Source: Sedimentisphaera salicampi
GTDB taxonomy: Bacteria > Planctomycetota > Phycisphaerae > Sedimentisphaerales > Sedimentisphaeraceae
Assembly: GCF_002117005.1 (NCBI RefSeq)
Contig: NZ_CP021023.1
Coordinates: forward strand, 806,001 to 870,000
Length of the DNA: 64,000 bases
Reading direction: 5' to 3'
Made by a program: the position numbers and the translations under genes. How positions within the stretch are numbered: position 1 is the first letter of the stretch; each line of letters opens with the position of its first letter. The notes beneath the pieces are model-generated. The model made no database searches, was not told where the DNA came from, and saw only the letters and a program-made list of their open reading frames with translations. Shown here piece by piece: positions 8,581 through 20,853 of the stretch.

Positions 8581-10269
8581 TCAATCACCAAATTTATTTT
8601 TCAATAAACGAAAGTTTATGATAATTACAGCCAATATAAGTGCAGATGCAGCAATTAACAAAACTTTCCTTCCCTGCTCATTGAGAACAGCAATAATCAG
8701 AATTACCAATCCAGTTGAAAGAACATATGCAGAAATCAGAAAATGCCTCAACCTCCCCGCCTTAGCGAGAGAGGGCACTTTATCTGCGGAATCCCTTATT
8801 TCTATAACTCTGGAGCTATTTATTGATTCATTGCTGCCTGTAAATTCAAACAGCAGCAGCACAGAAACAGGTAATATTATTCCAATAATCCAAATTTCCA
8901 GCAAAAGCGGGTTTTCGATAAACCCCGATTTGGATTCAATAAAAGGCTTTAATAAAATCATCCCCGCAATACTTACCGAAAATGTTGCAATGACGGAGCT
9001 GAAGCCAATCTTCCGAGAAAACAAACTCCAGATTGAAGGAAGAACTATAGGCGTTACCAACATTCCTGTCAGATGCAGGACAACATTTTCTGCGCCTCCT
9101 AAAGAAGGAATCAAAACTGCAATAGATATAACAATTAAGCCCAGCAATAACGAAACAAAACGCCCAAACAACAACATCGATTTTTCAGTAATTCGAAAGC
9201 GGGCAATTTTGCCGTAAATCTCACGAGAGAATGCACCTGCAAAAACATTTATTTGTGAGTTAACCGTACTTGCTGTGGCGGCAAACATAGAAGCCGCTAT
9301 GAGCCCCAGCATCCCAGAAGGCAATACAGACTGACAGGCCATGATAAAGGCTTTTTCTGAATTTGCGTTTGAATCTATAATCCTATACATCATAGGAGGA
9401 AGCATCCAAAATATCGGACTCACCAAGAAGAGAAGACCAAAGAGCAACGCCGCCTTTTTAGCGTCTTGTTTTGATGAAACGCACAAAAAACGCTGCACAA
9501 ATGCCCACTGCCCTCCAATTTTAAAGAAATGAATAATGACCCATCCAACAAGAAACAGCGGAGGGAACTCCCTGCTGTATGGTATGAAAAACCTTTCGGG
9601 TGCATTGTCAATAAACGATTTAATTCCTCCAACCTCATTTAACAGCAATGGGATTACAATTAGTACTGAGGCGGTCAAAACAACAAATTGAATCACATCA
9701 GCCATTAAAACTGCCCAAAGCCCGCCAGCAGCAGCAACAAGCACCATTGAGACCCCGCAAATCACAATCGCCCAGTAAACTGACAGAGTTTGGCTGTTGC
9801 TGCCAGCTAAGAAGTGCCCTTCCGGGACTACAATCAACGCTGAAAGAATAACAGATACCGCATACAAAGCAATTCCAACATCAATCATACGGAAAATCGT
9901 TGATATCCAAGAATAAAAGTGTACTGCTTTCCGTCCAAAGCGATTCTCTATATATTCTGCAGGCGTAACTGCTCCTGATACCTTCCAGCGAGCAGCGATT
10001 GTGAAAGCCACCAACCATGCTGAAATCCCAATCATCATCAGTATGCTGACACCAACCAGCCCCTGGCGAAAGGCAATGCCGCCCCATACAACAAAAGTTC
10101 CTGAAGTGAACATAGCCATATGTCCTGAAATCCCCGCTATCCACCAAGGGGAACTTTCGCCTGCAGCAAACATATCTTTAGTATTTTTGATTTGGGAAGA
10201 ATATAATATACCAAGCGTTAAAAGGCCTGCTATATAACCTAAGAAGATGACAATGTCGAATTCAGTCAT
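8581..10269 (-). CDS. Sodium:solute symporter (SSS/SLC5 family), probably for a sugar
   Basis: A 562-aa inner-membrane secondary transporter with about 13-14 predicted hydrophobic helices and no signal peptide. The family imports sugars, amino acids or other solutes with sodium. Diagnostic stretches include an N-terminal LGYIAGLLTLG helix, the GRK loop after helix 3, and the core segment around residues 327-352 (MFAATASTVNSQIN followed by FAGAFSREI), which in this family contributes to the Na2 site. It lies 35 bp after the XylR-like regulator and before the secreted unknown and GH30-like genes, so import of a released sugar or oligosaccharide is the natural role. The SD is weak. Substrate is inferred only from context. 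Confidence 0.85.
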   Translation of the reverse strand: MTEFDIVIFLGYIAGLLTLGILYSSQIKNTKDMFAAGESSPWWIAGISGHMAMFTSGTFVVWGGIAFRQGLVGVSILMMIGISAWLVAFTIAARWKVSGAVTPAEYIENRFGRKAVHFYSWISTIFRMIDVGIALYAVSVILSALIVVPEGHFLAGSNSQTLSVYWAIVICGVSMVLVAAAGGLWAVLMADVIQFVVLTASVLIVIPLLLNEVGGIKSFIDNAPERFFIPYSREFPPLFLVGWVIIHFFKIGGQWAFVQRFLCVSSKQDAKKAALLFGLLFLVSPIFWMLPPMMYRIIDSNANSEKAFIMACQSVLPSGMLGLIAASMFAATASTVNSQINVFAGAFSREIYGKIARFRITEKSMLLFGRFVSLLLGLIVISIAVLIPSLGGAENVVLHLTGMLVTPIVLPSIWSLFSRKIGFSSVIATFSVSIAGMILLKPFIESKSGFIENPLLLEIWIIGIILPVSVLLLFEFTGSNESINSSRVIEIRDSADKVPSLAKAGRLRHFLISAYVLSTGLVILIIAVLNEQGRKVLLIAASALILAVIIINFRLLKNKFGD

Positions 10270-10304
10270 AGTTTTATCTTGCTCTATTACTGCTGACGGG
10301 CCCC

Positions 10305-11465
10305 CTAGTCAACTGCGTTGCTCTTTGAGTATCTTTTACGAAACTCATCTGGAGTTATCCCCACGGCATTTTTGAAAAAACGTGAAAAATGCTGTGGATT
10401 GGTAAACTCAAACTTTGAAGCTATCAAATTTACTGAGAGCCTTGAATTTAGCAGCTTATCCTTTGCCATACCTATCCTGAGGCGGGTTATCTCTCCGGCA
10501 ACAGAACGATTTATTGCAGCATCAAATCTCTTTTCCAAAGCGCTTCGAGAAAAACATATATGGTCGGTTACATCTGATACTGAAATTTTACGCTGATAGT
10601 TGCTTCTTATAAAAATCAAAGCTTCTCTGACAATAGGGTCCTCTACTGCCAACACATCAGTTGACTGACGTGTTACAATTCTTACAGGTTCAATATTCAT
10701 CACACGGGCAGTTTCTTCCCCTGAGATAATCCTGTCTAAATGCTCGAGGGTACGATAACCAGCACCTTCAAAATCAAGTTCAATGCTTGAAAGTGCAGGA
10801 CGGGAAAGATGGCATATCAAGCTGTCGTTATCTACTCCCAAAACAGAGACCTCTTCAGGAACACTTACAGAAACAAGTTTGCAGGCATCCAATACAATCC
10901 TTGCGATATCGTCATTACATACCAGCAAAGCAATAGGCTTAGGCAGGGAATATATCCAGTCGGCAAGTTCTTTACGAGCCTGATTTATTTTTGTACTGCT
11001 GGATAAATTAAGGTTGTATGAATACAGCTCTGCCCCATTCTGTTCTATGATTCTATTAAAAGCGGTCTTTCGCTCATTGGCCCAAGTGATATTTCCACAA
11101 CTAATATAGCCGAAACGTTTGTGTCCAAGAGCAAATAAGTAATCACCTGCCATTTGCGCAATAGCCTCAGAATCGGCTTTCAAAGCAGCCACATCACTGC
11201 CTGCGGTATTATCAAGAGACATAACAACCTTGGGTTTATTAAAAGAGAGGATATTCTTTATGTCATAGTAGCCAAAAACAATCATCGCATCCGGATTTTG
11301 CTGGTTACACCACTTGGCAGGAAAAAGACCGCTATCGCAAACGTATTTGGGCGGGGGCAACAAAACGTCCCAAGATGGATTGAATCTAAGATAAGACTCC
11401 ACACCGGAAAGAAAACTTCTTCCGGGGCCTCGGGAGGTATCTACTAAAATCAGCAACTGTTTCAT
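10305..11465 (-). CDS. XylR-like transcriptional regulator (LacI-type sugar-binding domain plus AraC HTH)
   Basis: 386 aa, close to the length of E. coli XylR (about 390). The N-terminal 270 residues resemble a periplasmic-binding/LacI-type ligand domain (MKQLLILVDTSRGPGRSFL, LGHKRFGYISC, ALLVCNDDIA, VSVLGVDND, LSSIELDFEGAG). Residues about 280-383 form an AraC-family double helix-turn-helix, with the C-terminal signature NPQHFSRFFKNAVGITPDEFRKRY. It is expected to sense a sugar and activate or repress the genes it heads. The symporter starts 35 bp downstream. A promoter with a palindrome between -35 and -10 precedes it, suggesting autoregulation. Xylose as ligand is only suggested by family resemblance and the GH120/GH3 content elsewhere. 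Confidence 0.85.
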   Translation of the reverse strand: MKQLLILVDTSRGPGRSFLSGVESYLRFNPSWDVLLPPPKYVCDSGLFPAKWCNQQNPDAMIVFGYYDIKNILSFNKPKVVMSLDNTAGSDVAALKADSEAIAQMAGDYLFALGHKRFGYISCGNITWANERKTAFNRIIEQNGAELYSYNLNLSSSTKINQARKELADWIYSLPKPIALLVCNDDIARIVLDACKLVSVSVPEEVSVLGVDNDSLICHLSRPALSSIELDFEGAGYRTLEHLDRIISGEETARVMNIEPVRIVTRQSTDVLAVEDPIVREALIFIRSNYQRKISVSDVTDHICFSRSALEKRFDAAINRSVAGEITRLRIGMAKDKLLNSRLSVNLIASKFEFTNPQHFSRFFKNAVGITPDEFRKRYSKSNAVD

Positions 11466-11498
11466 TCATTTCGCCGTAATTCAAACACTTTTCACGAG

Positions 11499-11526
11499 AG
11501 TATATAAAGCCGCCTTTATAAATCAA
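11499..11526 (-). promoter_or_regulatory. Promoter of the XylR-like operon
   Basis: On the minus strand TTGATT (-35, 11521-11526) and TATACT (-10, 11499-11504) are spaced 16 bp apart. The -10 is 34 bp upstream of the regulator's start. Confidence 0.6.
11503..11520. promoter_or_regulatory. Palindromic operator candidate between -35 and -10
   Basis: TATAAAG (11503-11509) and CTTTATA (11514-11520) form a perfect 7-bp inverted repeat around CCGC. It fills the spacer of the XylR-like promoter. This placement is typical for a repressor or autoregulator site, but the binding protein is unknown. Confidence 0.5.
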
Positions 11527-11600
11527 GGCTTGCCGGTAAATACGCAATGGAGTGAAACCCTTCGACTTTTATACTTTAGCCAACCCTTTTGTTTTTCATA

Positions 11601-11637
11601 AAGAAACAGCCTGCTGCAAGATTAACTTGCGGCAGGC
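11601..11637 (-). terminator. Terminator downstream of the GH2 gene
   Basis: On the minus strand GCCTGCCGCAAG pairs with CTTGCAGCAGGC across a 5-nt loop with one mismatch (11609-11637), followed by the U-rich TGTTTCTTT. It ends the unit that includes the GH2 gene and insulates the XylR-like operon. Confidence 0.65.
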
Positions 11638-11700
11638 CTAAACAATTTTCTTTGCTTCAGGTTTATGCCTCAAGCAAAATATACAAAAAGTGTTTTAAAT

Positions 11701-14883
<3,183 letters not shown>

Positions 14884-14948
14884 TTATCCTTTCTTGTTAT
14901 GTTTTTATAAATGCTGTGGTTAATATTTTCCTGCGTGAGCTGATTAAA

Positions 14949-17900
14949 TCACTGCTGCACCCAAAATTCAATGGAAAACGGCGGAACTTCACACGAAATC
15001 TGCTCTCCGCTGCTGCTGCCAATGAAGTCCCCATCGTTATTGCGAGTTTGTGAAGTGTATCTATAGCCTTTGAAAACTTCATTTACACCAACATCAACAT
15101 TAAAGACAAACGGGGCGTCTGGAGATCGGTTAGTTACCGCTAATACTAATTTCCCATCAGGCGTCTTCCATGCCAATATACGATTATCCATACGGACGCT
15201 GTCTTCATCAACATTATATATTACCGAGTCCCAAGGCATATACTTAAGAAAGCCGGCAATTGCGTTCCAATGATACCAATTGTACTGCCAGTGCCCCTTT
15301 TCTATGCTCGCATATTTGCTGAAGTCGCTGTCGCTTGAAGGACGCCAAAATCCCAAACCAAACCTTTCTCCAAGCAACTCAGTAGGCTTGAGAGCATGCA
15401 GCCAAAACCATGTTGGAGATTCAATAAACGAAAACCAATTCATTATAGATTGAGCAGTATTGACTGTCCTCCACGCAGAACCTGCTCCGAGATTATACTG
15501 CCATTCGCTATTAAAAACGGGCTTGCCTTCCGTATCCATATTGAAATGTGATTCTGCATACCTGATTTTTTCATCGGAGTTTTTGCCCTGCCAATGCCAA
15601 GACCAGCCATCTACATATTGCAAAGCAGAAGGGTCATCTCTCAATAATTCACTGCCATGGCCGTATTGGCCGGCCTCGCTGTCGGCATGAATAAAAAGCT
15701 CGGGAAAAGAAGATTTTATAATCGGCGCTACAACCTTAAAAGTATCGTAATACTGCTGATCGGTGTATTCGCAGCAGCCATAGCCGGCACCGCTAACGCT
15801 GGGCTCATTCTGCAGAGAAAACATTTTGACAGGCGCAATATTTTCCTGGACATACTGCAAATCATCCACAATTGAATTCCCAAAATCAGTTAGAAAGGCC
15901 TCATCAAATTGTTTCAAAGAACCGCCTATGAACTTATTATTCGATTTAAAATACGGAGCAGGAGACCAGTACTCAAAGTTAAAGCCTTCAATGCCGGATT
16001 CTTCTATCATTTCAGCCATTTCCCTGTTTTGCGAGCTCCAGCTCTGCTCAAACTGCTTTTGCTCATCATTCAGCCCTGTATAAAAGAGCCCCATTGGAAG
16101 ACGCATATAACGGAATCCATGGCCGAATCCGAGCAGCTCATCATAAAAGCGCTGGCGCTCGCTTTCAGTTAAATCAGAAGGAATGCCTCGGGCTCTGTTA
16201 GAATCAGAACCTCTCAAATCTTCAGGCTGAATCTCCACGCCAAGCCCCCAAACGGTTTGCTTGCTCTGGTTGTGCTGAACAATGTATGTACCTGTTTCTG
16301 CGTCTTGCAGCGGCGGAGTCTGAGGAGGCGGAGCGTCTTGAGAGAGCGCATATTCAAATTTGATTGAATCGGCAATCACAATCCCATCAGCATCGTTAGA
16401 AAGCTCCACGTATCCTGAACGTCCGGCACGCCCCTGCTCGAAGAAATGAGTACCTAAAAGTTTCCATTCACCGCCCGGCTGTCGCTGGTCGACCAAATAT
16501 GTAGTTTCCCCGCCTTTATGATATACAGTGTAAGGTGCATTTGAAGCACGGTCAGGTCTGCCGTCCGGAAGCCAGTAATAAACATTATACCATCCCGGCA
16601 CAAGAAAGCCTGTAAAATCAGGTCCCCATGGCTTCCAAGCAAATTTTTCAATAGTATCGCAGGGCTCAAGAGGAGGCCAGCGAAACCGGCAGTATCCAGG
16701 CGTAGAATAACTATACCATCTTCCATAGTGGTTCTGCGCGAATTGAGATGTTGGCCACCAGCCAGCAGTTCTTTCTCCATTGATTCCCCAGCCTGCTGTA
16801 ACGATAATATCAGGGCTTACCAACTGAATATTATCTATACCAATTTTATAACCGCTGCTGTTGTCATTTTTCCCAATCGTCCTGAATTCAAATATTTTTG
16901 TGCCAGAGCTGACAACATCCAAAACCCCCATGATTTCCATAGAATAAGATTCTTCAGGGCTGTACTGATCTACAATTGCTCCCAACGGTTCATCATCTAT
17001 ATAAAGCTGATACTGCCCACCGTCTTGCCCATTGACATTTCTAACAGTAACAACTTGATTTCCAGTTTCAGTTATATCAACAGGGACTCGCAGAATCTGG
17101 CTCGACATCTCAGAATTAACCTGATAATGATAGCCATCTGCCGAGTTCGTGCTGCTTTCATTACTCAAGGCATTTGAGGGCAAAGCCGAAACAGGCTTTA
17201 CCTCTTTTAACGCTATATCAATTAAAGACAAGTTATAATCGTCTGAATCTGGATTTTTACCGATAACTTTAAATTTGAATTTCTTAACCCCTTCTGAAGC
17301 AAAGGTATAAAGTCCCAAATTTGCTTTTTCAACCATTGCTTCGGTGATAATGTCCCCTTGGTCGAATGTGAGATTTTTTCCGACAGGGTTATAATCAAAG
17401 CCATTTTCGCTTATGTAAAGCTGATACATACCGCTGTCTGGTTCTTTTCTATTAACCACCTGAATTGAGTAAGTGCCCGGATTCGGCAAGTAAACATCAA
17501 ACTCAACAAAATCGTTTACAGCCTGAAGGTCTGCATGAACATACTGATGCTGCGGGAGATACCATTTCCAAGACTCACTTTCATTTGAAACTTCCCCTCC
17601 AGAAGAAACAGCAACCGGCAAATCGTTACAATTGTATGTTTGAATATTAGGCACATAATAATCAGGCTCATCAGAAAAACAAAAATCAAACGGATATAAA
17701 CCGCAATTAAACCAGCTTGAAGCCAACACTGCAAGATCTGCAAGGCCCACCTTACAGTCCGGCTGATTGCCTTCATCGCCTCCGCCCGCAACATCAAACT
17801 GCAAATCCAAATCCTGCAGATTGCTGCAAACGGGAGTTTCGCTGACCTCATAACAGAGATCAGCAATTTCAGCCTCATCCTTTGCGTAATTATAGATGCG

Positions 17901-20711
17901 CAAATCATCCATAACTCCATTGAATACGCCGCTGATTGTCCCGTCATCCTGCAAAATACTGCCCCCGATTACAAGCTGGGCATCAGTTTTATTGATCCTG
18001 AATCCGGGCTCACTGTCAACTTTGGCTCCATTATAATAAAGCTTTCCGCCATCTTCATCTACTGTAAATGCAAGATGTGTCCATTCGCCAACGAGAGGGG
18101 GATCATAAGACATATTTTTAGTACCAACGCCTGCCGAGCTGATGCTCATAGAATCGCCTGTTGGCGGTATCGTCCAGAACCAGTCTGCACCGCTGGTCTG
18201 CCAGTCTGAGCCTTCGCGTTTAGAGATTATGCCTGTCCATCTGCCGGGAACGCCTTCCCACTTTACCCATAAAGACACAGTGATTTCATCGCTTAATTCC
18301 GCCGGCGAATCGGAGCCGGCAAGTGCTGCTGCATCAGAATATTGGCCAAAATCAAGGCCTTCGCTGGTCTTAGCAGGATTAGCCCCCGGAACAAATGCAT
18401 CAACATTCAGAGATCCCCCCTGGGAGATCGCATCCCTATTTTCCCCGCTGCTGTCAATGTATTTACCGAAGCTGCCGGGGATATATTCAGAGCTTACATA
18501 TTTAGACATATCCAATGTCCAATGCGCAACTTTTCTTTTAACAGCCAAGCTCACCACATCCGAATACACCATACCGCCGTCGTGGGATACTTGGCAGTAA
18601 TAATAACCTTCATCGCTAAGCTGAACATTCTCAATATAAAAGTCTGGGTTAATGCTGGGAGTGCCTTTAGGCTGGTCAGTGGACGAATCAATCTCGCCGC
18701 TTTCTGAGAAGTACCATTGGCAAACCGGATTAGACAAATTATCTATACTTACTGAAAACTCAGCGTCCTCGCCCCAATCGACTATATGATCGTTCGGCTG
18801 AGATTTAATTATATCCGATTCGTTCATTACACTGAGCGAGACATTGTCCACCCAATGATCCCGCTGCAGAGATTCAATTTGAAGTATTAAGCTGCTTCCC
18901 TCATCAATATTTGAGTCTGAAAATGAATCAGTGTCTATAAGAAACTCAAAGGTCTGCCAGGCTAACCAGTCTCCTACTTCTGTATCGCCTGAGTGAGTGT
19001 AGGTCATGGGGATTTCCGACGACCAAAGATGCGACCCATCATCCTGAAGCAAACTGGCCTTCATAACCGCATCTGTTGCAGTAGCAAGCCATCGCACCAA
19101 GCAGGCGTTAAACCTGAGGCGGAAAATTTCTCCTGAGGACCAAGGATGCTGAATTATCTGACGAATTGTTCCGGTTGTGCTTCCCGCTGGAAGGCGGAGC
19201 ACCTGATTACCCTCAGGCCCCGGAACAGACTTTCTTGTTTCAACAAATTTTGATTCCAGCTTAACTCTCTTCTGCGCAGCTTCAAGAGAATCCCAGTTAG
19301 GCACATCAATCAGCAAATTGTCGGCATCAGGCCTGTGCGGCTCTTCAAAATCACCATTAGAAACCAATTCATCCTCTTCGGAGATTTCATCCTGCGGATT
19401 ATCTTTAAACATCTGCCAAAAGAAAATCCAAGGATCAATATAATAAGCTTGGCCTTCTTCAATAACTCGAAATTCAAAGTGTGTATGAGGGCGGTTTCCG
19501 CTATAGACACCTCCTGAGAGCGCATAGTTTTCGCCTTTCGTTATAGTTTCGTGTTCAGGCATAAGCATTTCATCAAGATGGTGCGCCTGGAGCCACCACG
19601 TGCTCCCATTAGCCCAATGGCGAACGCCACGCCAGCGATTATTAATATCGCCGGCCTCCAGAGAATCAAAGAGGTAATGGTCATCAAAACCTATCGGGGC
19701 ATAAAGCGGTGTTTCCGGAGGCATATTAATATCCAGTCCTTCATGCGTATATGTTGGTTTTTGAGGGCCGATCCACACATTCCTTCCATACCAGCAGTCC
19801 CGAATATCCGGGCTGTCGCGTGTCTCGGGATACCACCAATGAATTTCTTCCGGGCAGATGCGGTCATTTAGATCATTAACCACAAGGCGGGCTTTCCGTT
19901 TCGGACGACATTTCGTCCTGTGAACCATCCAGCCTCCGTCATCCTCAAAGATATCGCTCACGGCATCCAGCCAGATGCGCATTCCATTAACCACCCACGG
20001 CTCGTAAAAACTTTCCTGATCAGCAACAATCCGCTCAAACCGGTAATTCTCTCCGTCTATATCAAACTCGGCAGAAAATGAGTAGTTTGGACTTTCAGTA
20101 ATATGAGCTTCTGTTGACAGCAATCGAATTCTGCGAACCTGACCGCTGCGTAATGTAAAATGAAATTCATCACCAATATTCAATTCAACTGGTGTGATAG
20201 TATTTTTGGCTGTTCTCTGAACCACGCGCTGAGCTGCAGGGACAAATTTAACAGCATCAGCCACGATTTCGGCATTTTGTTTTTTAGTGCCGTCCAGTTC
20301 GACATAAGAATCCCCATCCAGCTGATATGTTCCCATAAAATGCCATCCGGGATTTTCCTTTTGAATGAAGGGGTGCGTAGTTATCCCGCCGGTATGCTTA
20401 ACATTCCAATAAGCAAAAACATCTTTGTCTTCATAATCCCGCCAGTACAAATACACATCAAAACGGCCATCAATATTCGGGCTGTAGCGGGCATAACTGG
20501 GAGAAGGGTTTGATCCATCGCTCACAGCAACACTTCCGCTCCATGAATTCGGATCATTGAGCATTGTAAAGCCGGTCTGTGAAAATTTATCAGAAGCAGT
20601 ATCTATCACTATCTGGTTTGCAGAACTTGCCTCATCGCCAAGTACAGCATTGCCATTCAGCAAAGATAAGGCAATCACCGCAAACAGAAATATTTTAAAC
20701 GAATGTGGCAT
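14949..20711 (-). CDS. Giant secreted fusion: golvesin-like, M23 peptidase-like, CBM, Ig, LamG, dockerin-like, and GH30-like enzyme
   Basis: 1920 aa from the ATG at 20709-20711, which has AAGGGAG six bases upstream; an in-frame ATG 17 codons earlier lacks a good site. Order: signal peptide (1-25); golvesin-like domain (about 30-160); M23/LytM-like domain (about 300-420) with HEGLD (His323, Asp327), His377 and HTH (His409, His411), the full zinc/catalytic set; CBM4-like module (about 450-630); Ig-like (about 635-725); LamG (about 728-955); dockerin-like repeat (about 968-1015); two beta-sandwich modules (about 1020-1300); second golvesin-like domain (about 1301-1455); GH30-like catalytic part (about 1485-1920) with acid/base Glu1636 in SLQNEP and nucleophile Glu1736 in NSEW. 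Residues about 450-1015 match the 703-aa neighbour and about 1020-1920 match the 920-aa GH30-like protein. It therefore reads as a three-way fusion. No frameshift interrupts it. GH2 follows by 68 bp. Confidence 0.85.
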   Translation of the reverse strand: MPHSFKIFLFAVIALSLLNGNAVLGDEASSANQIVIDTASDKFSQTGFTMLNDPNSWSGSVAVSDGSNPSPSYARYSPNIDGRFDVYLYWRDYEDKDVFAYWNVKHTGGITTHPFIQKENPGWHFMGTYQLDGDSYVELDGTKKQNAEIVADAVKFVPAAQRVVQRTAKNTITPVELNIGDEFHFTLRSGQVRRIRLLSTEAHITESPNYSFSAEFDIDGENYRFERIVADQESFYEPWVVNGMRIWLDAVSDIFEDDGGWMVHRTKCRPKRKARLVVNDLNDRICPEEIHWWYPETRDSPDIRDCWYGRNVWIGPQKPTYTHEGLDINMPPETPLYAPIGFDDHYLFDSLEAGDINNRWRGVRHWANGSTWWLQAHHLDEMLMPEHETITKGENYALSGGVYSGNRPHTHFEFRVIEEGQAYYIDPWIFFWQMFKDNPQDEISEEDELVSNGDFEEPHRPDADNLLIDVPNWDSLEAAQKRVKLESKFVETRKSVPGPEGNQVLRLPAGSTTGTIRQIIQHPWSSGEIFRLRFNACLVRWLATATDAVMKASLLQDDGSHLWSSEIPMTYTHSGDTEVGDWLAWQTFEFLIDTDSFSDSNIDEGSSLILQIESLQRDHWVDNVSLSVMNESDIIKSQPNDHIVDWGEDAEFSVSIDNLSNPVCQWYFSESGEIDSSTDQPKGTPSINPDFYIENVQLSDEGYYYCQVSHDGGMVYSDVVSLAVKRKVAHWTLDMSKYVSSEYIPGSFGKYIDSSGENRDAISQGGSLNVDAFVPGANPAKTSEGLDFGQYSDAAALAGSDSPAELSDEITVSLWVKWEGVPGRWTGIISKREGSDWQTSGADWFWTIPPTGDSMSISSAGVGTKNMSYDPPLVGEWTHLAFTVDEDGGKLYYNGAKVDSEPGFRINKTDAQLVIGGSILQDDGTISGVFNGVMDDLRIYNYAKDEAEIADLCYEVSETPVCSNLQDLDLQFDVAGGGDEGNQPDCKVGLADLAVLASSWFNCGLYPFDFCFSDEPDYYVPNIQTYNCNDLPVAVSSGGEVSNESESWKWYLPQHQYVHADLQAVNDFVEFDVYLPNPGTYSIQVVNRKEPDSGMYQLYISENGFDYNPVGKNLTFDQGDIITEAMVEKANLGLYTFASEGVKKFKFKVIGKNPDSDDYNLSLIDIALKEVKPVSALPSNALSNESSTNSADGYHYQVNSEMSSQILRVPVDITETGNQVVTVRNVNGQDGGQYQLYIDDEPLGAIVDQYSPEESYSMEIMGVLDVVSSGTKIFEFRTIGKNDNSSGYKIGIDNIQLVSPDIIVTAGWGINGERTAGWWPTSQFAQNHYGRWYSYSTPGYCRFRWPPLEPCDTIEKFAWKPWGPDFTGFLVPGWYNVYYWLPDGRPDRASNAPYTVYHKGGETTYLVDQRQPGGEWKLLGTHFFEQGRAGRSGYVELSNDADGIVIADSIKFEYALSQDAPPPQTPPLQDAETGTYIVQHNQSKQTVWGLGVEIQPEDLRGSDSNRARGIPSDLTESERQRFYDELLGFGHGFRYMRLPMGLFYTGLNDEQKQFEQSWSSQNREMAEMIEESGIEGFNFEYWSPAPYFKSNNKFIGGSLKQFDEAFLTDFGNSIVDDLQYVQENIAPVKMFSLQNEPSVSGAGYGCCEYTDQQYYDTFKVVAPIIKSSFPELFIHADSEAGQYGHGSELLRDDPSALQYVDGWSWHWQGKNSDEKIRYAESHFNMDTEGKPVFNSEWQYNLGAGSAWRTVNTAQSIMNWFSFIESPTWFWLHALKPTELLGERFGLGFWRPSSDSDFSKYASIEKGHWQYNWYHWNAIAGFLKYMPWDSVIYNVDEDSVRMDNRILAWKTPDGKLVLAVTNRSPDAPFVFNVDVGVNEVFKGYRYTSQTRNNDGDFIGSSSGEQISCEVPPFSIEFWVQQ

Positions 20712-20783
20712 AAATTTCTCCCTTAAGAGAATCTTTTCTGAAATTTTCATTAAAGCTGCCAAAAATTAAGCAGCAATATGACG

Positions 20784-20819
20784 ATAAAACGCCGGACGGC
20801 TGATTAGAACCATCCGGCG
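20784..20819 (-). terminator. Terminator of the pseudopilin/LamG operon
   Basis: On the minus strand CGCCGGATGG (20810-20819) pairs with CCGTCCGGCG (20790-20799) over ten positions with one G-U pair, followed by TTTTATC. It separates the 703-aa protein gene from the giant fusion gene, whose transcription must start downstream of it or by read-through. Confidence 0.8.
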
Positions 20820-20853
20820 AAATTTATTTAACATCGCTTAAGACTAAAATATT

